Assembly (NCBI GenBank): GCA_030524105.1 | Contig: JAUNHE010000002.1 | Location: forward strand, 62,001 to 126,000 | Source of the DNA: Rothia sp. (in: high G+C Gram-positive bacteria) | Lineage (GTDB): Bacteria > Actinomycetota > Actinomycetes > Actinomycetales > Micrococcaceae | Direction: 5' to 3' | DNA length: 64,000 nucleotides | Shown: positions 37,022 through 46,088 of the stretch, in pieces | Layout of the letters: each line of letters opens with the position of its first letter | Position numbering within the stretch: position 1 is the first letter of the stretch | Translations under genes and position numbers: made by a program | The notes under the pieces: model-generated | What the model was told of the DNA's origin: nothing | Database searches by the model: none | What the model saw: only the letters and a program-made list of their open reading frames with translations

Positions 37022-37288
37022 ATGAATCCTATTCAGCTGGCCGGCACCGCTGCTTCTTTGGCCGGAGTTGCGCTTTCTAATAAGGTTTTGACCGCATCCT
37101 GGAAGAAAATTACCGGCAATGAGCCGCCGGCTTCTAATCCGGATTTAGAGGAACGCTGGCGGGATATTATTCTCTGGTCCCTGCTCAGCGGGCTTGTTGC
37201 CACCGTCATTAAGGTCTCTATTAGTCGGCAGGCTCAGGCCATTCAGCTTAAGCAGGCCAAAAAACACGGCGGACAAGAAGAAATTTAA
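37022..37288 (+). CDS. DUF4235 small membrane protein
   Basis: An 88-residue protein with an N-terminal hydrophobic stretch, a conserved VLTASWKKITGNEPP, and a second hydrophobic segment around ILWSLLSGLVATVIK. This matches the DUF4235 family common in Actinomycetota. Its function is unknown. The ATG has an excellent GGAGG site. A strong terminator follows, so it is probably monocistronic. Confidence 0.85.
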   Translation: MNPIQLAGTAASLAGVALSNKVLTASWKKITGNEPPASNPDLEERWRDIILWSLLSGLVATVIKVSISRQAQAIQLKQAKKHGGQEEI

Positions 37289-37301
37289 TTTTTTTTGCTG
37301 G

Positions 37302-37371
37302 CCTACCGGTGAGCTACTGCCTAAAAACCCTAGGATTTTGGCGCCAGCTCACCGGTAGGTTTTATTTTTTT
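37302..37371 (+). terminator. Intrinsic terminator of the DUF4235 gene
   Basis: CCTACCGGTGAGCT (37302-37315) pairs perfectly with AGCTCACCGGTAGG (37346-37359) and is followed by a T-run (TTTTATTTTTTT). Confidence 0.9.
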
Positions 37372-37429
37372 AATCCAGTATTTAGCTTTTGGACTGGCCC
37401 GCTGTAAGAGTAGCGGCAAATTTTGTGGT

Positions 37430-37435
37430 TACTCT
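37430..37435 (+). promoter_or_regulatory. -10 box of a leaderless promoter
   Basis: TACTCT followed by 7 nt and the ATG at 37443. Confidence 0.45.
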
Positions 37436-37442
37436 AGTAGGC

Positions 37443-38774
37443 ATGGCAACAACTCTACCTACTAACGATTCTGAGCAGTTACCCCCAGCTGGACCACAAA
37501 CTATCTGCGCCTGGGCTCTCTGGGACGTAGGAGACGCAGCTTTTAACGCGATTATGACAACTTTTGTCTTTTCCGTTTACTTAACTTCCTCCGCTTTTGG
37601 GGACAGCACGCTGACTTCACAGACACTGTCGTCCGGTTTAACTATTGCCGGCTTGCTGATTGCTCTGCTTGCTCCGGTGAGCGGTTTACGAACGGATTCT
37701 TCGGGCAGACGCACTTTTTGGCTGGGTTTTAATACTTTTGCGACGGCTCTGCTCATGGGTTTGTGCTGGTTTGTGGCCCCCGATCCCTCCTACCTGCTCC
37801 TGGGGGTAGTGCTGATCTGCGCAGCTAACGTGGTTAATGAGTTTGCTTTTGTTAATTACAATGCCCTTCTACCAGAAATTTCCACCCCCCTTAATATTGG
37901 CCGTATTAGCGGTATTGGCTGGGCTTCAGGCTACTTTGGCGGTATTTTTGCGCTGATCTGTGTACTGCTTGCCTTCATTGGTTTTGGCTCTTCCGGTGGT
38001 TTGCTGGGTATTCCAACGGAGCAGTCCCTACATATTAGGGCCATAGCTGTTTTTTCTGCCCTCTGGTGTGCCTGTTTTTCCTTACCGCTGATCTTGGTTT
38101 TGCGGCGACGGGACAGGTTAAGCCCGCGCGGTGCAGAGCGGCAGCGGGTGGGCTTTATCCAGAATTACAAGGATTTGTGGCAGACCCTCAAAGATCTTGC
38201 CCGACAGGCTCCCCAGACCCTCTATTTTTTGTGCGCTTCAGCAGTTTTTAGGGACGGTTTAACCGGTATTTTTACTTTTGGCGGCATCTTGGCGGCCGGC
38301 ACTTTTGGTTTTAGCTCAACGCAGGTGATTATTTTTGCTATCACCGGAAATATTGTGGCCGCAATGGGAGCCTTTATCGGCGGCCGCTTAGACGATAGGG
38401 TTGGGCCCAAGTGGGTTATTGCTGCCAGTCTGGCGGGTATTCTGCTCTTTTCCCTTCCTCTGCTTTTTGTGCAGGATAGCTCTATTTTTTGGGTCTGTGG
38501 TCTGGCTCTGAGTGGCCTGGTGGGCCCGGCTCAGTCGGCTTCACGCACCTATCTGGCTCGTTTGGCGCCGCGGGGTCAGGAGGGTAAGATCTTTGGTCTT
38601 TACTCTACGACGGGGCGGGCAAGCTCTTTTTTGGCCCCCGCCTTGTTCACCTTCTTTGTTTCTGTTTTTGGGGAGCAAATCTGGGGTGTACTAGGCATTA
38701 TGGTGGTGGTTGGGTTTGGCCTGCTGCTGGTGCTACCCCTATCTGCCCAGCCGGAGCGGGTGGATATTAACTAA
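37443..38774 (+). CDS. MFS transporter, UMF1/Atg22-like
   Basis: A 443-residue, twelve-helix protein. The start TICAWALWDVGDAAFNAIMT and the internal FNYNALLPE-like segment (FVNYNALLPEI) and SGIGWASGYFGG are features of the UMF1 (Atg22-like) family. The substrate is unknown; yeast Atg22 effluxes amino acids. The ATG at 37443 fits a leaderless promoter, and the frame open from 37389 is not used. It converges with the HprK-like gene 13 nt away. Confidence 0.88.
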   Translation: MATTLPTNDSEQLPPAGPQTICAWALWDVGDAAFNAIMTTFVFSVYLTSSAFGDSTLTSQTLSSGLTIAGLLIALLAPVSGLRTDSSGRRTFWLGFNTFATALLMGLCWFVAPDPSYLLLGVVLICAANVVNEFAFVNYNALLPEISTPLNIGRISGIGWASGYFGGIFALICVLLAFIGFGSSGGLLGIPTEQSLHIRAIAVFSALWCACFSLPLILVLRRRDRLSPRGAERQRVGFIQNYKDLWQTLKDLARQAPQTLYFLCASAVFRDGLTGIFTFGGILAAGTFGFSSTQVIIFAITGNIVAAMGAFIGGRLDDRVGPKWVIAASLAGILLFSLPLLFVQDSSIFWVCGLALSGLVGPAQSASRTYLARLAPRGQEGKIFGLYSTTGRASSFLAPALFTFFVSVFGEQIWGVLGIMVVVGFGLLLVLPLSAQPERVDIN

Positions 38775-38787
38775 AGTGGGGGCGTTG

Positions 38788-39960
38788 TTAGGCCAGTAGC
38801 TGCTCTTTTTTGAGTTCTTCTAGTACTCCTATGAGGGCCTGGTCGGGGATGGGGCCGTATTTTTTGCTTAATTCTTGCTGGACTTGCTGCCAGCTTTTGG
38901 GCTGTTGGAGGCTGAGCCAGCAGTCTGCGGCAAAGGGTGAGATTTCTAGCAGCTGGTCTTGCTGGTGGATCAGGGCGCGCTGGCCTATCTGGTAGAGGCA
39001 GCTGCCTGCTGCCCGTTCTAGTTTTTTGGGTTGGTCTGGGTCTGCCTCTTTGTCTGCTTGTGTCTGTCTGCTTGGGCCCGGGTGCGTTTGGGCTGTATCT
39101 GCTAGGGGTTTTGTTTCTGTGGCAAGGATCTCTTGGACTAGGCCTAGGGTTTGGTTAATATCTTGGTAGTTGAGTCTGACTACTCCTGCGCTGTTTTGAA
39201 TGAGCTGAATCAGGTTGGGGATGCCGTCTTTACTTTGGGCTAGACCGGAGCTCTGCTGCACTATTTCGATCAGGGCGTCGGCTAGCTCCACTGTTTGCAG
39301 ACTGGCTGGGGTGCTGCTGGCTTCTTCTTGCCGGTTGAGTAGGATGATGCGGTGCAGCCGGTAGCTGTGGTCTTGGGGTTGGGCAGGGTGAAGCCCCAGG
39401 CTGGTGGGGTCGTATTGGATTTTGGGTTGCCCAGTTTCTTTGATGATGGACAGGGGTTTGGGGTAGGGGCGGATGCTGCTATTTTTTTCGATGACGGCAG
39501 TTTCGTCGCTTAAGTAGGTGAGGTGCTGGCCTAAGTAGCGGGCTGCGGTGGTTTTTCCTCTGCCGGAGGGGCCGATAAGAACCAGTGTTTTTTTGCTGCT
39601 AGGATCTGCCAGCGCTGCGGCGTGCAGTAGGGTGAGTTGACCGGACAAGGCTTCTAGCATTTTCATGGTGATATCGACAGCTAGGTGTTCTTGTCCTTTG
39701 GCTGAGTCTCGGATTTGCAGTACTCGCACCTGCTGGCCGTAGGTTTCTTTAAGTTTCTGAGCCATGTACATACCGTCTTCAAGGGTTAGGTAAACGGTTT
39801 GGCTGAGCTGCTTTCCGGGGCTGAGTTGGGTGTTTTTTTCTTGTGGGTTGTGTGCCCGCCAGATCTTTTGGGTCTCTGCAATAAATTCTGGGCTGATGGT
39901 GTGGTCAAAGACCAGGTGTACGTCAACGCCGGCAGGCTGGAGAAGCAGGGAGCGTAGCAT
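38788..39960 (-). CDS. HPr-kinase-like P-loop protein fused to a PqqD-like domain
   Basis: A 390-residue protein. The central kinase-like domain has GPSGRGKTT at residues 130-138 and YLSDETAVI at 149-157, resembling HprK Walker A and its following acidic loop. A hydrophilic linker (about 290-315) leads to a C-terminal winged-helix-like module (about 320-388: ISPFAADCWLSLQQP, LEELKKEQLL) similar to PqqD/RRE domains that bind RiPP precursor peptides. No precursor peptide or radical SAM enzyme is nearby. The ATG follows AAGGAAG. It lies 41 nt downstream of dcd, possibly cotranscribed. The target is unknown. Confidence 0.7.
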   Translation of the reverse strand: MLRSLLLQPAGVDVHLVFDHTISPEFIAETQKIWRAHNPQEKNTQLSPGKQLSQTVYLTLEDGMYMAQKLKETYGQQVRVLQIRDSAKGQEHLAVDITMKMLEALSGQLTLLHAAALADPSSKKTLVLIGPSGRGKTTAARYLGQHLTYLSDETAVIEKNSSIRPYPKPLSIIKETGQPKIQYDPTSLGLHPAQPQDHSYRLHRIILLNRQEEASSTPASLQTVELADALIEIVQQSSGLAQSKDGIPNLIQLIQNSAGVVRLNYQDINQTLGLVQEILATETKPLADTAQTHPGPSRQTQADKEADPDQPKKLERAAGSCLYQIGQRALIHQQDQLLEISPFAADCWLSLQQPKSWQQVQQELSKKYGPIPDQALIGVLEELKKEQLLA

Positions 39961-40001
39961 GCTTTTATCTTCCTTGGGGGTAGGTAGATCTGACCCGGTA
40001 G

Positions 40002-40598
40002 TTAGTCTTCTGCCTGGTCTTCTGGTATGGGGGTTACATGAAAATTGTGGTAGCTGCGGGAGGCCGTGGGGCCGCGCTGGTTTTGGTAGCGGTTGCCGTA
40101 GGGTCCTTGGCCGTAGGGGTGTTCTGTGGGGGTACTCAGGCGGAAGAAGCAGAGTTGGCCTATTTTAGATCCGGGCCAGAGCATAATGGGTAGGGTTGCC
40201 ATATTGGACAATTCCAGGGTGACATGACCGCAGAAACCGGGGTCGATAAAGCCAGCTGTGGAGTGGGTGAGGAGGCCAAGCCGTCCCAGGGAGGATTTGC
40301 CTTCGAGCCGGGCGGCGATATCTGCCGGTAGGCTGACTTTCTCGTAGGTTGAGCCCAGCACAAATTCACCCGGGTGCAAAATAAAGGGTTCGTCTGCTGC
40401 TACCTCAACCAGGTGGGTGAGGTCAGGCTGGTCTTGTGAGGGGTCTATGTGGGCATACTTATGGTTATCAAAGAGGCGGAAGTGCCTATCTAGCCTGACG
40501 TCGATGGAGGCAGGTTGCAGCATGGCCGGTTCGTAGGGGTCTAAGGTAATTCTGCCGCGGTCAATTTCTTGGCGTATATCCCGATCTGAAATAAGCAC
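40002..40598 (-). CDS. dcd: dCTP deaminase (possibly dUMP-forming)
   Basis: A 198-residue trimeric dUTPase-fold enzyme that deaminates dCTP to supply dUMP or dUTP for thymidylate synthesis. The conserved MLISDRDI start, [23 protein letters not shown], the catalytic [19 protein letters not shown] region and a C-terminal lid are present. Actinobacterial members often also hydrolyse dUTP; that is inferred. The start is a GTG at 40598. It is divergent from the tRNA-Gly gene. Confidence 0.95.
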   Translation of the reverse strand: MLISDRDIRQEIDRGRITLDPYEPAMLQPASIDVRLDRHFRLFDNHKYAHIDPSQDQPDLTHLVEVAADEPFILHPGEFVLGSTYEKVSLPADIAARLEGKSSLGRLGLLTHSTAGFIDPGFCGHVTLELSNMATLPIMLWPGSKIGQLCFFRLSTPTEHPYGQGPYGNRYQNQRGPTASRSYHNFHVTPIPEDQAED

Positions 40599-40682
40599 TC
40601 TCTAAAAATATCGTATTGTTGCATGTGCTGGCTGGTACTACGCGCGGATTCGGTATAGTCTATGGGTGGAGTTTTTCTCTAC

Positions 40683-40756
40683 GCGGCTGTAGCTCAATGG
40701 TAGAGCGCACGCTTCCCAAGCCTGATACGCGGGTTCGATTCCCGTCAGCCGCTCCA
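40683..40756 (+). tRNA. tRNA-Gly (anticodon CCC)
   Basis: A 74-nt cloverleaf with CCA encoded. The acceptor stem is GCGGCTG/CAGCCGC with discriminator T. The D arm is AGCTCAATGGTAGAGC, the anticodon loop is CTTCCCAAG, and the T arm is CGGGTTCGATTCCCG. The AT-rich accessory stretch starts after it, but I found no repeat of its 3' end or integrase gene. Confidence 0.95.
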
Positions 40757-40937
40757 AGCACCCCTGTTTCAGCGCCTCAGCTAAAACAGCCCTGGCGCCT
40801 CCGGTGAAGGCAGGTGTACTCAAAAATTTTTGGGTTGCTTATATTTTTATCTTCACCTTTCTTAGATTTAGGAACTGAACTCGGGTTCCCCTCTAATAAT
40901 ATGTTTCATATGCCAAAGGAATGTTTGGGTTTATAAA

Positions 40938-41791
40938 ATGATAAATATTTCTATCGGAACAGCGCAACGCATAGCTGTAAATGCTCAAGGCCTGGATAGA
41001 AGTTCTCCGGGTGCTTCTTTACAAAATGTTTTAGAGCGTCTGGTCTGTGTGCAGATAGAGGCCATACAGGCGGTACGAAGGTCTCATGAAATAGTTTTAC
41101 TCAGCCGCGGCGTTAAAAAAGAAATTGTAGATAATCTTCACACAGCAGAAAATAACATATTTGAGACCTGGGGGCATGCACATTCAATTTTTCCACGTTC
41201 TGCCTGGCCTCTTCTTAAATGGAGACGTGATTTAATTCGCCGGAATGGTCTTTCCGGCCCCCCCGTAGATAAAACTATTGCACATAATGTTCTTTCGCAT
41301 ATCAAACTTAATGGCCCCTGTACGGTGGGTGAAATTTCCTCAACCACGGGGAAAGGCTGGGATCGAGGGGGTCCCGAAAAAACAGCGTGTGAATGGCTGG
41401 CTAGCATAGGTGAACTGGTGGTGGTGAACCGAGATGATCGTTGGAGAAGAGTCTACCGAACCCCCGACCAAGCGAATATGGATACCTCTGAGCCACTATC
41501 TGGCCAGGAGAGCCTGGTTCACCCCTCGATTCCATGGTCTGGACAAGAAAACGTCAGGCAGAAATTTTTAAAAAGAATTATTTATTTGAGGCCTATAAAC
41601 CGGTGCAAAAAAGAGAATTTGGCTATTTCTCTATGCCGATTTTTAGAAGCTCCGAAATCATTGGAAGAGTAGCAGTTCGTAAAAATTTAAAGGTAATAAC
41701 TATTGAAAATATAGAAATAGATGAAAGTTCTGACTACGGTTCAGTTTATGTTCAGGATAGGGTAAAAAGAGTTCTTGAGTCTTGGATTTAA
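40938..41791 (+). pseudogene. Broken YcaQ-family DNA glycosylase/winged-helix gene
   Basis: Frame one (40938-41672) starts with a YcaQ-type N terminus (TAQRIAVNAQGL) and runs through ETWGHAHSIFPRSAWPLL and a winged-helix segment to RRVYRTPDQ. The conserved C-terminal part appears in another frame to 41791: SPLDSMVWTRKRQAEIF, then YLFEAYKPVQKREFGYFSMP and VIGRV-like IIGRVAVRKN. About 290 residues remain of the usual 400, so a central block of roughly 100 or more residues is lost as well as the frame. YcaQ relatives unhook DNA crosslinks or carry out base-excision repair. It lies at the edge of an AT-rich stretch. Confidence 0.8.
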
Positions 41792-41832
41792 TATGACATG
41801 TTTATTATGTTCAACTTGGCTTGTTCCAGTAG

Positions 41833-43050
41833 TCATTCCGGCAGCCCCTTTTCTATAGGAAACTCTTGTAGATTAGATCGATTAATAAACGCACCAATTA
41901 TTCCTACGAAGCTAGCTAGGGCACCCGCCACCACTAAAGCAAGCCCTGCCTGATCAACAGGGATAAATGCGGACCCAACAAAACCCATAAATACTGCGGT
42001 TTGCAGCAGTAAAACATAGGCGGGCATCTGCAAGGCCCGCTTCATCGGGTCTATTCTTTTGATCATGAATGCTGACATGAGAGTGTTCTGCACCCCGTTA
42101 GCAACACCAATGAAAGCTGCTGCTACCAACAGTGGCCACACTAGCTGTGTTGCACCTACCACTAGACTACCAAGACCAATAACGGCTGCCCCTAGAGAGG
42201 CAGCAGACGCTTCACCGAGTTGTTTGCCTGCAAAACTGGAGAAAAATATGGGTCCTACCACCAGCCCCGTGCTTAAGGTCGCCACAATAAGACCGTAGAT
42301 TTCAGCGCTTATACCGAGTTCATTACGCACCCGCACCAGAAGAAGAACGTTTAAGGCACTCGTCACCAACACTGTAATGAGCAGCGGCATGAGCGCAAGC
42401 AATACACCTTCGCTCCGCAGCAAGCCCGCTACATCGGCACTTCGACCGCCTTCATCGCCTTGTGTTTTGCCCACGTCAAGGCCCAGTAACCGAGCTAGCG
42501 ACAGTGCAGTACAGGCTAGAGCGACAACCATGAGCATGGCCACATACAAAAACCCTTGACCGCCGGGTAACCAGGCAAAAAAAGTACTGCCCATGAGAGG
42601 ACCAAGGACGTATCCAAGATTACGCACAGATTGAACTATTCGGTTTGCCTTATCAAGCCCTGCCTCGTCGGTAAATAGGGCAGGTATAGCCAGCATCATC
42701 GCGGCCCAGAGCATAGACCCAAGACATCCAAGGACAGCGGAAACTATGAGACACCAGAACAGCCTATCCGTGAAGGCTGCAAGAGCAATAAGCACGGCTT
42801 CAGCAATAAATACCATATTAATTACCCGCCGAGCACCAAAGGTTACAAGCATACGAGGGGAAACAAAACCAGCGGATATTCCACCCAAAAGCCCAGCAGC
42901 TAGCAAGGCAGATACTTGCGCAGGCGCAGCTTGACCTGTCTGCGAAAAACGTAAGGCAAACATAATCTGTGTTGCCTCATCACCAAAACTTCCCAGGAAC
43001 AGTGACACACAAGCCACCCCTAAAGCAACAGGAGCTACCTGACGAGTCAA
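41833..43050 (-). CDS. MFS transporter
   Basis: A 405-residue protein with about twelve membrane helices and no internal stop. It begins VAPVALGVACVSLFLGSFGDE and has helix-rich segments LLAAGLLGGISAGFVSPRML and RNLGYVLGPLMG. The family resembles DHA3-type exporters; the substrate is unknown. The start is a TTG at 43050 that overlaps the stop of the upstream mini-ORF (TTGA), indicating translational coupling. It is in the AT-richer accessory stretch and may be acquired. Confidence 0.78.
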   Translation of the reverse strand: MTRQVAPVALGVACVSLFLGSFGDEATQIMFALRFSQTGQAAPAQVSALLAAGLLGGISAGFVSPRMLVTFGARRVINMVFIAEAVLIALAAFTDRLFWCLIVSAVLGCLGSMLWAAMMLAIPALFTDEAGLDKANRIVQSVRNLGYVLGPLMGSTFFAWLPGGQGFLYVAMLMVVALACTALSLARLLGLDVGKTQGDEGGRSADVAGLLRSEGVLLALMPLLITVLVTSALNVLLLVRVRNELGISAEIYGLIVATLSTGLVVGPIFFSSFAGKQLGEASAASLGAAVIGLGSLVVGATQLVWPLLVAAAFIGVANGVQNTLMSAFMIKRIDPMKRALQMPAYVLLLQTAVFMGFVGSAFIPVDQAGLALVVAGALASFVGIIGAFINRSNLQEFPIEKGLPE

Positions 43051-43256
43051 ATAGAGCCCCCGGCTTGGATGAGTTGCTGGATTCTTCTACTGTGGCTGGT
43101 AAGGGCCAGCAAGCTGACCAACATAGACATCCCTCCAGTCATTTCTTTTTCAACTTTGGAGCAAGTTATCAGGTAAACAAGGCCGTAGGTAACTACAGAA
43201 ACCAAAGTCATGATAAAACAGACCCCTGCACAGGCCCTTGGCAAGTTATTTTTCAT
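43047..43256 (-). CDS. Small membrane ORF translationally coupled to the MFS gene
   Basis: A 69-residue ORF from the ATG at 43256. The frame extends to 43295 (82 residues), where the upstream palindrome lies. One clear hydrophobic segment (CFIMTLVSVVTYGLVYLIT) is followed by a polar, basic C-terminal half that could form a helix (SLLALTSHSRRIQQLI). GAAGG lies upstream. Its stop overlaps the MFS start. I do not recognise it; it might be an accessory subunit of the transporter. Confidence 0.5.
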   Translation of the reverse strand: MKNNLPRACAGVCFIMTLVSVVTYGLVYLITCSKVEKEMTGGMSMLVSLLALTSHSRRIQQLIQAGGSI

Positions 43257-43276
43257 ATCGGCCACACCTTCAGCTC

Positions 43277-43319
43277 GTATGACATACATTACCAATAAGT
43301 CCGCATATAGTCGATATAC
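43277..43319. promoter_or_regulatory. Two palindromes between divergent small membrane ORFs
   Basis: GTATGACATAC (43277-43287) is a perfect 5-1-5 palindrome. GCATAT-AGTCG-ATATAC (43303-43319) is a near-perfect 6-5-6 palindrome. Both lie in the divergent control region and look like operators, for example of a PadR- or GntR-like repressor not encoded in this window. Confidence 0.45.
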
Positions 43320-43347
43320 TTGCTATGTTAGATCCCGAAAAAAGCGG

Positions 43348-43581
43348 ATGAGAGGGAGTGCAGGCGGTGAAAATGATAGCGGGTGCCTACTAAGGCCTTG
43401 GGTGATATTGCTAGTTACCGCTTTTTCTCTTATTGTAAGATATAGCGGAAATATCTCAATAAGCAGAAAATTTATTCTGTCTTTGATGGTTTTATTTCTT
43501 CCGTATGCTGGCTCATTGATTGCTATATTCTCAATTTTGAGAATAAGAAATAGAAAAGCCAAAGATATGATTCCAACTTAG
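43348..43581 (+). CDS. Small two-helix membrane ORF
   Basis: A 77-residue ORF from the ATG at 43348, in frame with a longer reading frame from 43210. Two hydrophobic segments (WVILLVTAFSLIV and FILSLMVLFLPYAGSLIAIF) are followed by basic residues (RIRNRKAK), a pattern like PLDc_N-type small membrane proteins. There is no strong ribosome site. It is divergent from the mini-ORF at 43256 and shares its palindromic control region. Function unknown. Confidence 0.4.
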   Translation: MRGSAGGENDSGCLLRPWVILLVTAFSLIVRYSGNISISRKFILSLMVLFLPYAGSLIAIFSILRIRNRKAKDMIPT

Positions 43582-43744
43582 GTTTTTGCTGTTTTCCAGA
43601 ACTGAAACAACAGGGTATGCGTAGGGGTGTGCTGGTCGTCGTTGCTCGTATTCCTGTTTCATTGCTTGTAGCTTTGTTATTAGAGCATTCGGCTGAGATC
43701 CTGCTAGCCTTTTAGCAATTCAGTTTCAGCTGGACTTTACTGCA

Positions 43745-44955
43745 TTACCGTAACAAACCTTTACTGAGATTTGCTCTCTGCAGGAAAATAAGAATTAGTG
43801 TTGCAACACAGATAAGTAAAAATATCCCGCTAGCAAGTGCAGGGTAACCAAATCTAGCAACCGCAAAACCGGAACAAATTGAGCTTACACCAGCAACTAT
43901 ATTTATCGAGGTATCTAACCTGCCTTGAAGGGCGATCCTCTGCGATGGGTTAGATACCTTAGAAATCAAGGACGAGGATGTAATCATCCCTACAGACCAC
44001 CCCAGCCCTACCCCCAAAAGCCCGATGGCAAAAAAGACCAAAGAATCGTGCAGAAAAATAAGTAGACCAATCGATCCGACGAAGATAACTAGGCCAACCG
44101 TTACCGTCGTTTTAGATCCAGCCTGATTGAATAAAAAGCTTACCAGAGGACTAAAAGCATACATCCCCAGCAGGTGGGCAGTCATTACAATCCCCGAGCC
44201 GGCCGGTCCATACAGGTGATCAGTGTAAATGGGCGCCATAGTCATGAGACTAACCATCGCAGAATGGGCAACTATAGCAATAGCAAAAACGACCGTATAG
44301 GACAGGTTCCACACGATCCGCCTGTCCGTGCGGGAAGAGGGCTTGAGCTTTAGCGAATAATTCTCACATCTTTCCCAGGCTAAAGGGACTAACCCTAATG
44401 CGAAGACAAGAGCAGAACCTATAAAGACAAACGGCATGGCTGAGCTGGTTCTTGCCGATAAGAAGCCATAGATATTCGGTCCAATAGCTGACCCTAGCGC
44501 GGACCCGGTGAGCACTAGGCCTATTGCAGAAGTTTTAGCCCTGTCGGTCTCAACTTTATCTGCCGCAAGAAATCTGGACGTGAGCGCACTTACTGTTCCC
44601 CCGCCAAGTAGAAAAGCCCTAGAAACAGTAGCCAGCCCGCTTTCCCCTCCAAAAAAGTAGCAACACTACACACTAAAGATCCGATGACAGCTAAAGCGAT
44701 AGTGCACCGGAGGCTAGCTAACCTACCGGCATGTGCTGTCAGCCGGGTGGCAACCAAGGTCAGCATCGTAGCACCAATAATGATGCTTGTCTGAGATAAT
44801 CCTCCAAAAGCTTCCTGCCCGGTAACTTCTACCGCAGCCAGAGAGGCAACCGTCAGGTTAAGCCCAACAGCCGCAGAGACACATACTTGGGTAAGGATTA
44901 TAGGCCCCACTTTTCTGGCGACAACATACTGGGAACTTTGTGAACTTATCTGCAA
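43745..44955 (-). pseudogene. Frameshifted MFS transporter
   Basis: The first part (44955-44590) encodes the N-terminal helices of an MFS protein and runs into a premature stop after FLGLFYLAGEQ. Read in another frame from about 44612, the protein resumes as LGGGTVSALTSRF and continues through TGSALGSAIGPNIYGF to the stop at 43745. A single missing base near 44610 explains both halves. The whole is about 400 residues, so only a one-base loss separates it from an intact gene; a base-calling error is the alternative. Next to another MFS gene and a YcaQ remnant. Confidence 0.8.
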
Positions 44956-45179
44956 TATCTAGCCAGCTCCTCAACCGAGCTCGCACGCCCGCTCCCGCTG
45001 CTTCCATCCGCTGGTGACTCTTTCCTTGTCAGACCAGTTTTTCTGCTCAAATTTTATTGTACGATATATATGATATTTCTAACACATATGGAGTCTCCAC
45101 GTTTCAACCCGGCATCCATGAACAGCTGCTGAAACAATCCGAGTACTATGCCTACTTTCGAAGAAAGGATAGATAACAG

Positions 45180-46088
45180 TTGAGCGCTAGTTTAATCCAA
45201 ACCAATAACTTGACAAAAACCTACGATAAATTTGAAGTCGTTTCGTCCTTAAATATGACGGTACCCGAAGGGGTTATCTACGGTTTCCTTGGCCGCAACG
45301 GTGCCGGTAAAACTACCACCATGAAGATGCTTCTTGGACTAACCCAGCCAAGTAAGGGTGAGTTTCTAATTTTTGGTCGGCGCTTTAACCGTAAATCAGC
45401 TCTTAAACAGATAGGTTCTTTGATTGAGCAGCCTTCTTACTACGGACACCTTTCCGGACGGGCAAACCTTGAAATCGTAGCCAAAATTAAGAACGTTGAT
45501 CCATCACAGGTAGGTGAAATCCTATCGATAGTTAACCTTAAAAATGCAGCCGATAAACCAGCACGCTCCTACTCACTAGGAATGAAACAACGTCTTGGCC
45601 TGGCCATGGCCTTAGTAGGCTACCCTAGGCTCCTTGTTCTCGATGAACCTACTAACGGTCTAGACCCCGCAGGTATTCACGAGATGCGAGAACTCATTTG
45701 TAGTTTACCCACTACCTTTAACACAACAGTACTCGTTTCAAGCCATATTTTACCTGAAGTGGAGCAAATGGCCGATATTGTCGGAATTATCAATCAAGGA
45801 AAACTGGTTTATCAAGGAACCCTCGCAGATTTACAAGATAGCGGACGCATCCACCTTAGGGTAAGTGATGCCATAAAAGCTCAGAATATTATCCAGCAAG
45901 TTCTCCCCATTGAGTGCTCACTTATTAATGATCAGGAACTTAGTATTCCTGTCCTTTCTGATTCAGATATTCAACGGCTTGTCCATATTCTCGTTTCACA
46001 GTATAGTCTCGGTTTATCTCGAATAGAGTTAGAGCGGGAAACACTCGAATCTATCTTCTTACAGCTAACAACTGGTGGGATTCGGTAA
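45180..46088 (+). CDS. ABC transporter ATP-binding protein, lantibiotic-immunity (LanF/BcrA) type
   Basis: A 302-residue ATPase with Walker A GRNGAGKTTTMKML, Q-loop IGSLIEQPSYYGHLSGR, signature YSLGMKQRLGLAMAL and Walker B LLVLDEPTNGLDPAG. The IEQPSYY region and the C-terminal extension are typical of LanF and BcrA, which drive expulsion of lantibiotics or bacitracin-like peptides. The start is TTG at 45180 with AAAGGAT upstream. It overlaps the following permease by 1 nt (TAATG). No bacteriocin genes are seen near it. Confidence 0.88.
   Translation: MSASLIQTNNLTKTYDKFEVVSSLNMTVPEGVIYGFLGRNGAGKTTTMKMLLGLTQPSKGEFLIFGRRFNRKSALKQIGSLIEQPSYYGHLSGRANLEIVAKIKNVDPSQVGEILSIVNLKNAADKPARSYSLGMKQRLGLAMALVGYPRLLVLDEPTNGLDPAGIHEMRELICSLPTTFNTTVLVSSHILPEVEQMADIVGIINQGKLVYQGTLADLQDSGRIHLRVSDAIKAQNIIQQVLPIECSLINDQELSIPVLSDSDIQRLVHILVSQYSLGLSRIELERETLESIFLQLTTGGIR

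Noticed and set aside
43617..43715. 32-codon hydrophobic ORF between the small membrane ORF and the MFS pseudogene
   Set aside because: No ribosome site and no neighbour support; its composition can arise by chance.
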